In this document: piece by piece, positions 1-7,780 of the stretch
Numbering within the stretch: the stretch's first letter is position 1
Layout of the letters: each line of letters begins with the position of its first letter
NCBI GenBank assembly: GCA_902514755.1
Contig: CABXRY010000012.1
Span: forward strand, 1 to 32,466
Length of the DNA: 32,466 bases
Reading direction: 5' to 3'
DNA from: an uncultured Pelagibacteraceae bacterium
Lineage (GTDB): Bacteria > Pseudomonadota > Alphaproteobacteria > Pelagibacterales > Pelagibacteraceae
Made by a program: the position numbers and the translations under genes
Notes under the pieces: generated by a model
The model's database searches: none
Seen by the model: only the letters and a program-made list of their open reading frames with translations
Told to the model about the DNA's origin: nothing

Positions 1-1233
1 GATCAACTTGCTGATGTTGTGGATGGAAAAGCTTTTCTTCTTCAAGGTGGAGATTGTGCTGAGAGTTTTGCTGAATTCAATCCAGATAACATAAGAGACA
101 CATTTAAACTACTGTTACAGATGTCATTAGTTTTAACATATTCAGCATCTTTACCAGTTGTAAAACTTGGAAGAATAGCTGGTCAATTTTCAAAACCGAG
201 AAGTTCACCAGTTGAAACAAAAAATGGTGTCGAGCTCCCAAGTTATCTAGGTGATAATATTAATGGCATGGAATTTAATGAAAAAGCAAGAATTCCTGAT
301 CCAAAAAGATTATTTAAGGCTTATTCTCAGTCAGCTGCAACGCTTAATCTTATAAGAGCTTTTTCAAAAGGAGGTTTTGCAGATTTAAATAAAGTACACT
401 TGTGGAATCTTGATTACATAAAAAAAAGTCCACAAGCTAAAAAATTTAAAGACCTCGAAGATAAAATTGCTGATGCTATAGCATTTATGAGAGCATGTGG
501 AATTACATCAGATTTTAATAACAGATTGTACACAGTTAATTTTTGGACATCGCATGAAGCCTTGTTGTTACCATTTGAGGAGTCTATGACAAGAACAGAC
601 TCTACTACCGGTGAGAATCATGATACCTCAGCTCATTTTGTTTGGATTGGAGATAGAACTAGACAATTAGATGGTGGACATGTTGAATTTTGTAGAGGAA
701 TAGAAAATCCTATAGGTATTAAATGTGGCCCTACTTTAAAAGCAGATGATCTTGTTAATCTATGTAATAGGATTAACCCAAAAAATGAAAAAGGTAAAAT
801 TACATTAATATCAAGATTTGGAGCAGATAATGTCTCAAAACATTTGCCGAAACTAATTAGAGTAATCAAAAAAGAGGGTCTAAATGTAATTTGGTCATGT
901 GATCCTTGTCATGGTAATACTATCCAAGCAGTGACAGGCTTTAAAACAAGACCTTTCAACAAAGTTTTAAAAGAAGTTAAAGACGTTTTTGCTTGCCATC
1001 AAAGCGAGGGAAGTTATGCGGGTGGTCTTCATATTGAGCTTACAGGTCAAAATGTAACGGAATGTATAGGTGGTGCTCAAAAAATATCGGAAAAAGATCT
1101 GTCATCAAGATATCATACTCATTGCGACCCAAGATTGAATGCAAATCAAGCTTTAGAATTAGCTTTTTTAATATCAGATGAGATTAAAAAGAATAGCTCA
1201 TATTCAAAAAACGCAGATAGAGCGGCATCTTAA
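1..1233 (+). CDS. 3-deoxy-7-phosphoheptulonate synthase, class II (5' truncated by window edge)
   Basis: Open frame runs from base 1 ([23 protein letters not shown]...); the motifs [41 protein letters not shown] and [10 protein letters not shown] are typical of plant-type/class II DAHP synthases. The GTG at 19 is not the true start. Confidence 0.95.
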   Translation, partial: DQLADVVDGKAFLLQGGDCAESFAEFNPDNIRDTFKLLLQMSLVLTYSASLPVVKLGRIAGQFSKPRSSPVETKNGVELPSYLGDNINGMEFNEKARIPDPKRLFKAYSQSAATLNLIRAFSKGGFADLNKVHLWNLDYIKKSPQAKKFKDLEDKIADAIAFMRACGITSDFNNRLYTVNFWTSHEALLLPFEESMTRTDSTTGENHDTSAHFVWIGDRTRQLDGGHVEFCRGIENPIGIKCGPTLKADDLVNLCNRINPKNEKGKITLISRFGADNVSKHLPKLIRVIKKEGLNVIWSCDPCHGNTIQAVTGFKTRPFNKVLKEVKDVFACHQSEGSYAGGLHIELTGQNVTECIGGAQKISEKDLSSRYHTHCDPRLNANQALELAFLISDEIKKNSSYSKNADRAAS

Positions 1234-1271
1234 AACATTGCAAAAACAAAAATAATTAATATTTAGATATT

Positions 1272-2009
1272 ATGAATGTTTCTGAAAAAGTTAAATTTAT
1301 TTCCAATTGGATTAAAGATTATGCAGATAATATGCCGTCTAAAGCAGAGTCTTTAGTTATAGGAATTTCTGGAGGAATAGACTCTTCTGTATCAAGCACC
1401 TTAAGCGCTTTGACAGGTTTAAAAACAATTGTTTTATCCATGCCAATTAAGCAAAAATCACATCAGCATGATTTAAGTTTAAAACATCAAGAGTGGTTAA
1501 TAAAAAATTTTAAAAATGTTGAAGGACACACAGTTAATCTTGATGAATTATTTTTAGCTTTTAGTGCCAGTTTGTCTAAGTTTGATAACGAGCATGGAAT
1601 GGCAAATTCAAGAGCAAGGTTAAGAATGACAACGCTTTATCAGGTAGCTGCAGCCAATAAAGGAATTGTTGTAGGCACAGGAAATAAAGTAGAAGATTTT
1701 GGTGTTGGCTTTTATACAAAATATGGAGATGGTGGAGTTGATATTTCACCAATAGCTGATTGTAATAAAACTCAAATTTGGGAACTAGGAAAAGAACTTG
1801 GAATTTTAAAAGAAATAATTGAAGCTGCTCCAACGGATGGGTTGTGGGATGACGGAAGAACGGATGAAGGACAATTAGGACTAAAATATGCAGAATTGGA
1901 GGAGGCTATGGCTAATCCAAATTCTCCGAATCGATCTAAATACGAAACTATAAGAAAACAAAATATGCATAAAATGGAGCCAATTCCGGTATGCATCATT
2001 CCGAATTAA
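1272..2009 (+). CDS. nadE: NH3-dependent NAD+ synthetase
   Basis: P-loop-like SGGIDSS motif, GTGNKVEDFGVGFYTKYGDGGVDISPIADCNKTQ; lacks a glutaminase domain (245 aa). Confidence 0.93.
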   Translation: MNVSEKVKFISNWIKDYADNMPSKAESLVIGISGGIDSSVSSTLSALTGLKTIVLSMPIKQKSHQHDLSLKHQEWLIKNFKNVEGHTVNLDELFLAFSASLSKFDNEHGMANSRARLRMTTLYQVAAANKGIVVGTGNKVEDFGVGFYTKYGDGGVDISPIADCNKTQIWELGKELGILKEIIEAAPTDGLWDDGRTDEGQLGLKYAELEEAMANPNSPNRSKYETIRKQNMHKMEPIPVCIIPN

Positions 2010-2011
2010 TC

Positions 2012-2036
2012 AAATAGATTCACAAATCTATTTTTT
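2012..2036 (+). terminator. putative intrinsic terminator downstream of nadE
   Basis: 9-bp inverted repeat AAATAGATT-CACA-AATCTATTT followed by T residues, just after the nadE stop. Confidence 0.55.
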
Positions 2037-2054
2037 AAGTATATTTCTAAAATC

Positions 2055-3404
2055 ATGGGAAATGATATTTTTTTAACTAATAATCTAAGTAACAAAAAAG
2101 AAAAGTTTGTCCCTTTAGATGAAAAAAATATTGGTATGTATGTGTGTGGTCCAACAGTTTATGATGATCCACATATAGGAAATGCAAGACCGATTGTAAT
2201 TTTTGATATTCTTTTTAAAGTTCTTAAAAAAAAATTTTCAAATGTAACTTATGTTAGAAATATTACTGATGTTGATGATAAAATAATTAAATCATCAAAA
2301 GAAAAAAATATATCGATCTCTGATTTAACTCAAACTGTTATTAAAAGTTTTAATGAAGATTGTAATTATTTAAATTGTGAAAATCCTTCACAACAACCAA
2401 AAGCAACTGAACATATTGATTTAATGATTGAGATGATTTCTGAATTAATTAAAAAAGGTTTTGCTTATGAAAATAATCAACATGTTTATTTTGAAGTAAA
2501 AAAATTTGATGATTATGGAAAATTATCAAATAAAAAATTAAAGGATTTAATAGCAGGATCTAGAATTGAAGTTAGTGATAACAAAAAAAATTCAGAGGAT
2601 TTTGTATTATGGAAACCATCTTTAGAGAATGAACCAGCGTGGGATTCGCCCTGGGGCAAAGGAAGACCCGGTTGGCATTTAGAGTGTTCAGCGATGTCTA
2701 AGAAATTTTTAGGTAATGAATTTGATATTCATGGGGGAGGAATAGATTTAATTTTTCCTCATCACGAAAATGAAATTGCACAATCAAGATGTGCAAATGA
2801 TACCGATGTTTTTGCAAATTATTGGTTACATAATGCTTTTATTACAATGTCTAATGAGAAAATGGCAAAATCTCAGGGAAATATTTTAAAGATAAAAGAT
2901 TTTAGAAATAAAGTTAGTGGTCAAGTTTTAAGACTAGCGTTAATAAGTGCTCATTATAAACAACCTTTAGATTGGAATGATAAACTTTTAGAAGATTGTC
3001 AAAATACAATTGATAAATGGTACAATGTTTATTTGCCATCCGATAACGATTTGAATGATGAAATTATCCAACCTTTGAATGATGATATAAATACACCTGG
3101 TTATATTGCAAATTTACATAAGCTTTATGATAAAGCTAATAAAGGAGATGAAAAAGATAAACAAATTTTTAACTCTGCATGTAATTTTATAGGTTTGCTT
3201 CAAGAATCAAAAGAAGTGTGGTTAAATCATAAAAAAGGTAAAGTAGATATTTCTGAGGAAGAAATAGAAAACAAAATACAGCTTAGAAATAATGCAAGAG
3301 CTAAAAAAGATTATAAGGAAGCTGATAATATTAGAGATTATCTTTTAGATAAAGGAGTTTTAATAGAGGATAAAGATGGTAAAACAATTTGGAAATTTAA
3401 ATGA
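2055..3404 (+). CDS. cysS: cysteinyl-tRNA synthetase
   Basis: MYVCGPTVYDDPHIGNAR, GWHLECSAMS, FDIHGGGIDLIFPHHENEIAQS and MAKSQGN (KMSKS-like) motifs. Confidence 0.97.
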   Translation: MGNDIFLTNNLSNKKEKFVPLDEKNIGMYVCGPTVYDDPHIGNARPIVIFDILFKVLKKKFSNVTYVRNITDVDDKIIKSSKEKNISISDLTQTVIKSFNEDCNYLNCENPSQQPKATEHIDLMIEMISELIKKGFAYENNQHVYFEVKKFDDYGKLSNKKLKDLIAGSRIEVSDNKKNSEDFVLWKPSLENEPAWDSPWGKGRPGWHLECSAMSKKFLGNEFDIHGGGIDLIFPHHENEIAQSRCANDTDVFANYWLHNAFITMSNEKMAKSQGNILKIKDFRNKVSGQVLRLALISAHYKQPLDWNDKLLEDCQNTIDKWYNVYLPSDNDLNDEIIQPLNDDINTPGYIANLHKLYDKANKGDEKDKQIFNSACNFIGLLQESKEVWLNHKKGKVDISEEEIENKIQLRNNARAKKDYKEADNIRDYLLDKGVLIEDKDGKTIWKFK

Positions 3405-5002
3405 GTAAAGAAAGACTATATATATTTGATACAACGTTAAGAGACGGAGCACAAACTCAAGGAGTTGATTTTTCAATTGATGATAAGCAAAAAATATCTA
3501 CTTCTTTAGATGCTTTAGGTATTGATTATATTGAAGGTGGGTGGCCAGGAGCAAATCCGACAGATACTGAATTTTTCAATAAAGACCAGGGTTTTAAAAA
3601 TGCTAAACTTACTGCTTTTGGTATGACTAAAAAGTCTGAACATAGTGCAGAAAATGATCCTATGTTGGCATCTCTAATCAATTCAAAAAGTTCTTCAGTA
3701 TGTTTATTTGGTAAATCTTGGGATTTTCAAGTTGATGTAGCACTTGGTATTACTAATGAACAAAATTTAAAAAATATTAGTGAGAGTGCAAAACATATAG
3801 TTAGTTCAGGTAAAGAGTTTATGTTTGATGCAGAGCACTGTTTTGATGGTTATAAAGCTAATCCAGATTACACACTTTCATGTTTAAAGGCAGCTTATAA
3901 TCAAGGTGCTAGATGGATTGTTTTATGTGATACTAATGGCGGAACTCTTCCACACGAAATATCAAAGATAGTTTCTGAGATTTCAAAACATATTCCAGGA
4001 GAAAATTTAGGAATACATGCACATAATGATACTGAAAATGCTGTTGCAAATAGTTTAGCTGCAGTTCAAGCAGGTGTTAGACAAATTCAAGGTACTATAA
4101 ATGGATTAGGCGAGAGATGTGGAAACGCAAATTTAATATCTTTAATTCCAACTTTATTCTTAAAGAAAGATTTTAGTGAAAAATTTGAAATTAGTATCAA
4201 ACGTGAAAATTTACAAAATTTAACACAGTGTTCTCGTTTATTAGATGAATTATTAAATAGAAAACCAAATAAACATTTACCTTATGTAGGTGCATCTGCA
4301 TTTTCACATAAAGGTGGTATGCACGTTTCAGCAGTTCAAAAAAACCCCAAAACTTATGAACACATTGATCCAGAGGAAGTCGGAAATTCAAGAAATATTG
4401 TAGTATCCGATCAGGCTGGACAATCAAATATAATGTCCAGATTAAAATCAATTGGTATTGAGGTTACAAAAAATGATCCAAAAATTAAAAAACTTTTAGA
4501 AGAAGTAAAAGATAGAGAGTTTATTGGTTATAGCTACGATGGAGCAGACGCTTCATTTGAATTATTGGCAAGAAGATTAATGGGTGAAATTCCAAGGTAT
4601 ATATTAATTAATGAGTATGATGTTTCAGTTAAAAAAGACAACGTGGGTGAAATAATTTCTCATGCAAAAGCCAACCTAGTTGTTGATGGTGAAAAAATAT
4701 TATGTGAAGGTCAAGGTAATGGACCTGTAAATGCTTTAGATAATGCGATTAGAAAAAATGTAAATAAACTTGCAAAATATTCTGAATATCTAAAAGATTT
4801 AAAATTAGTTGACTATAAAGTTAGAATTTTAAACACAGGTACTGAAGCAGTAACCAGAGTTTCAATTGAAAGCACAGATGCAAAGGGAGTTAACTGGTTC
4901 ACAATAGGTGTTTCACCTAACATAATTGATGCCTCTTTTAAGGCTTTAGTTGATAGTTTAGATTATAAATTATTTAAAGATAAGGCACCAGCAAGCTTGT
5001 AA
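3401..5002 (+). CDS. cimA: citramalate synthase
   Basis: IPMS/HMGL-type FDTTLRDGAQTQGVDFS, NGLGERCGNANL, and a C-terminal LeuA-type regulatory domain; overlaps the cysS stop by 4 bp. Confidence 0.92.
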   Translation: MSKERLYIFDTTLRDGAQTQGVDFSIDDKQKISTSLDALGIDYIEGGWPGANPTDTEFFNKDQGFKNAKLTAFGMTKKSEHSAENDPMLASLINSKSSSVCLFGKSWDFQVDVALGITNEQNLKNISESAKHIVSSGKEFMFDAEHCFDGYKANPDYTLSCLKAAYNQGARWIVLCDTNGGTLPHEISKIVSEISKHIPGENLGIHAHNDTENAVANSLAAVQAGVRQIQGTINGLGERCGNANLISLIPTLFLKKDFSEKFEISIKRENLQNLTQCSRLLDELLNRKPNKHLPYVGASAFSHKGGMHVSAVQKNPKTYEHIDPEEVGNSRNIVVSDQAGQSNIMSRLKSIGIEVTKNDPKIKKLLEEVKDREFIGYSYDGADASFELLARRLMGEIPRYILINEYDVSVKKDNVGEIISHAKANLVVDGEKILCEGQGNGPVNALDNAIRKNVNKLAKYSEYLKDLKLVDYKVRILNTGTEAVTRVSIESTDAKGVNWFTIGVSPNIIDASFKALVDSLDYKLFKDKAPASL

Positions 5003-5022
5003 GTTTTGATTTATCGCAAATA

Positions 5023-5736
5023 ATGTCAGCAAATAACATTACCTTCATTTTACATAAACCTCAGTTATCAGAAAACATAGGTGCTTGCGCAAGAGGTATG
5101 AAAAATTTTAATTTTCAAAAATTAACTGTAATTAACCCAAAACCTATTTTTCCAAATGATAAAATTTTAGCAACTTCTGTTGGTGCTAAAAATATAATTA
5201 TTAAAAGTAAAGTTTTTGATAATTTAGAGCCTGCTTTAAAGAATATTGATTATGTCATTGCAACATCTGCAAGATTTAGAAACAAAAATATTAAACATAT
5301 TCAACTGGAAGATTTAAAAAAAATTAATTTTACCAAAAAAGTAGCATTTCTTTTTGGCTCAGAGGCATCAGGTTTATCTAATAATGAGATTAGTTATGCA
5401 AATTATACACTACAAATACCAACCAACCCTGATTTTAAGTCTTTAAATCTATCTCATAGTTTAATCATTATTGCTCAATGTGTTTCAAGTATAATTAAAT
5501 CAAAGACTTCTAGTTTTAAAAGATCAAAAAAAATAAAATCAGCTTCCAAAAAAGAGATATATGCTATGACTAATTTATGTATTAAAAACTTGGATGAAAT
5601 AAACTTTTTTAAACCTAAAGAAAAAAAACCAATCATGTTGGAAAATTTAAGAAATATTTTCTATAAAATGGAATTATCGGCTAAAGAAACACGAATATTA
5701 GCAAGTGTATTCGCTAGTTTGGGTAAAAAACGTTGA
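5023..5736 (+). CDS. RNA 2'-O-methyltransferase, TrmH/TrmJ (SpoU) family
   Basis: ILHKPQLSENIGACARGMKNF, VAFLFGSEASGLSNNEI, IPTNPDFKSLNLSHSLIIIAQ: SpoU-family motifs 1-3. Confidence 0.9.
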   Translation: MSANNITFILHKPQLSENIGACARGMKNFNFQKLTVINPKPIFPNDKILATSVGAKNIIIKSKVFDNLEPALKNIDYVIATSARFRNKNIKHIQLEDLKKINFTKKVAFLFGSEASGLSNNEISYANYTLQIPTNPDFKSLNLSHSLIIIAQCVSSIIKSKTSSFKRSKKIKSASKKEIYAMTNLCIKNLDEINFFKPKEKKPIMLENLRNIFYKMELSAKETRILASVFASLGKKR

Positions 5737-5764
5737 TTGACAAAATATACTGTAAGCTTATAAA
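5737..5764 (+). promoter_or_regulatory. candidate sigma70-type promoter for rpsD
   Basis: TTGACA (5737-5742), 16-nt spacer, TATAAA (5759-5764), immediately after the upstream stop codon and 12 bp before the rpsD ATG. Confidence 0.4.
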
Positions 5765-5776
5765 CCCCTCTATTAA

Positions 5777-6394
5777 ATGACAAAAAGATTAAACTCTAAA
5801 CATAAAGTAGATAGAAGATTAAAGGTTAACCTATGGGGAAGACCAAAAAGTCCATTTAATACTAGAGCTTACGGACCAGGACAACACGGACAATCAAGAC
5901 AAGGTAAATCATCAGACTATGGAATTCAGTTACAAGCTAAGCAAAAATTAAAAGCTTACTATGGAAATATTAATGAGAGACAATTTAGAAATATTTATAA
6001 AAAAGCAGTTATGCTTAAAGGTGATACTGGTGAGAATTTAATTGGATTACTTGAGAGAAGATTAGATGCGGTCATTTATAGAGCAAAGTTTGCAACTACA
6101 ATTTTTTCTGCAAGACAATTAATCAATCATAACCATGTAAGAGTAAATGGTAAAAAAGTTAACATTGGAAGTTATTTAGTTAAAGAAGAAGATACGATTG
6201 AAATTAGAGATAAGTCAAAACAACTCGCAATCATTGATATCGCTTTAGCTAATAAAGAAAGAGAAGCTCCGGAATACATTCAAATGGACGAGAAAAATAA
6301 AAAATTTAAGTTCGTGAGAACGCCTAAATTTGAGGAAGTTCCATATCCAATCGTAATGGAACCAAATCTAGTAATTGAATATTATTCTAGATAA
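5777..6394 (+). CDS. rpsD: 30S ribosomal protein S4
   Basis: [26 protein letters not shown]...[10 protein letters not shown]...[42 protein letters not shown] (S4 domain). Confidence 0.98.
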   Translation: MTKRLNSKHKVDRRLKVNLWGRPKSPFNTRAYGPGQHGQSRQGKSSDYGIQLQAKQKLKAYYGNINERQFRNIYKKAVMLKGDTGENLIGLLERRLDAVIYRAKFATTIFSARQLINHNHVRVNGKKVNIGSYLVKEEDTIEIRDKSKQLAIIDIALANKEREAPEYIQMDEKNKKFKFVRTPKFEEVPYPIVMEPNLVIEYYSR

Positions 6395-6399
6395 AAATT

Positions 6400-7011
6400 T
6401 TGATCAGAAGATCTTCAAAAAAATCGATAGATAAACTATTAAAAAACAATACATCTTGGAAAATTTTAGATGTTGGATGTGGTTATAATGCACATAAAAA
6501 TGCTACTGTTATTTGTGATGTTCAAGACTTATCAAATATATATAAAGAAAAACATTTTGTTAAATTAACTAGTAAAATTTTACCATTTAAAGATAAAGAG
6601 TTTGATTTTGTAATTGCTTCGCATGTAATTGAACATGTTAAAGAAGTTGAATTTTTCATCAAAGAGTTACAAAGAGTTTCATCTAAAGGTTATATAGAAC
6701 TACCAACTATACTTGAAGATAATTTAGTATTTGAAAATAAGAAGGATCATCTTTGGCATATGGAGTTTGATGATGATAAAAATCAATTAATTATTTCAAA
6801 AAAGATTCAATTTTTAGAACCTGTTTTAACTGTTTCATCTATAAAAAAGTTTTTAAAGTATTTTAGACAGAGTTTGGTGCTTGAATTATTTTGGGAAAAT
6901 TCAATAGAATTTGAAATTATACTAAAAAATCATGATAACTATCAAAAATTATCAAGATTATCTTTGATGAGAAAATTCTTTTCTAAATTAATTAGAAATT
7001 TAATTAGATAG
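6400..7011 (+). CDS. class I SAM-dependent methyltransferase (Methyltransf_11-like)
   Basis: ILDVGCGYNAHKNATVICDVQDL, LPFKDKEFDFVIASHVIEHV; TTG start 5 nt after the rpsD stop. Confidence 0.75.
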   Translation: MIRRSSKKSIDKLLKNNTSWKILDVGCGYNAHKNATVICDVQDLSNIYKEKHFVKLTSKILPFKDKEFDFVIASHVIEHVKEVEFFIKELQRVSSKGYIELPTILEDNLVFENKKDHLWHMEFDDDKNQLIISKKIQFLEPVLTVSSIKKFLKYFRQSLVLELFWENSIEFEIILKNHDNYQKLSRLSLMRKFFSKLIRNLIR

Positions 7012-7215
7012 TATCTCTCTTTCGGGTTTTTTTGCTAAATTAAAATTACTGTTACTATAAATATCGTCACATATTTTTTGGGGAAATAATTCATTAAATT
7101 CTAATCTTTTTTCAGGTTGAAATGAAGAAACTTCGATTGAATACCCAATAGTATTTAAGAACAATAATGAATAAAAAAAAGTTACGAAATAAATCTTTTT
7201 AGGTAGCTTATACAT
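7000..7215 (-). CDS. small exported hypothetical protein
   Basis: 71 aa with an N-terminal hydrophobic signal-like segment (KKIYFVTFFYSLLFLNTIGYS); tail overlaps the convergent methyltransferase by 12 bp. Confidence 0.4.
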   Translation of the reverse strand: MYKLPKKIYFVTFFYSLLFLNTIGYSIEVSSFQPEKRLEFNELFPQKICDDIYSNSNFNLAKKPEREILSN

Positions 7216-7219
7216 ACTA

Positions 7220-7555
7220 CTATGAAGAAAATATAACCCTATTTCTATGAAACCATTTAGTTATAACTTCTCTAAGATTATTACAATTATAATATTTTTT
7301 TCTTTTATCCTTTTTATCTACTTCTTTTGATAAATAATCTTTATTTACACCATCTATCAAAATAGATTGAATAGTAGTTCTACTCGCAACATTTGTTAAA
7401 TTTTTACATAAATCTTCAAATGTAATTTTTCTATTTCCAAAAATATTAAAAACTATTATTGAATGAATTTTAGTTTTGAAAATGTAGGACATCTCACCCT
7501 TGGTGTTTGAATTATTTATTAAATCTTCTGAAATTTGTAAAAATTTTGAGTTCAT
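7220..7555 (-). CDS. putative winged-helix (MarR-like) transcriptional regulator
   Basis: Compact 111 aa; ITFEDLCKNLTNVASRTTIQSILIDGVNKDYLSKEVDKKDKRKKYYNC resembles the recognition helix plus wing of MarR-like wHTH proteins. Confidence 0.5.
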   Translation of the reverse strand: MNSKFLQISEDLINNSNTKGEMSYIFKTKIHSIIVFNIFGNRKITFEDLCKNLTNVASRTTIQSILIDGVNKDYLSKEVDKKDKRKKYYNCNNLREVITKWFHRNRVIFSS

Positions 7556-7780
7556 AACAAATTTAATTATTTAAATTTATTACTATTTATTGATAGTTTT
7601 ACAGTGATAATATGTCACTTTAGATATGCATTAAGATCAAAGCTTAAATCTTTATAAAATAGAGCTTAATAAACTAAAACTTATAAAGTTTTATTTATTA
7701 TCAAATTTTGATACTAAATTTTTATAACAAATTTAAATAATTTTTTATTCACTTATTTCTAATATGTAGTTCGTGGATAA

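Noticed and set aside
633-869. Minus-strand 78-aa ORF inside DAHP synthase
   Set aside because: Fully antisense to a confidently assigned conserved enzyme.
1576-1999. Two minus-strand ORFs (85 and 75 aa) inside nadE
   Set aside because: Antisense shadows of a conserved gene; no motifs.
4197-4451. Minus-strand 84-aa ORF inside cimA
   Set aside because: Antisense shadow ORF.
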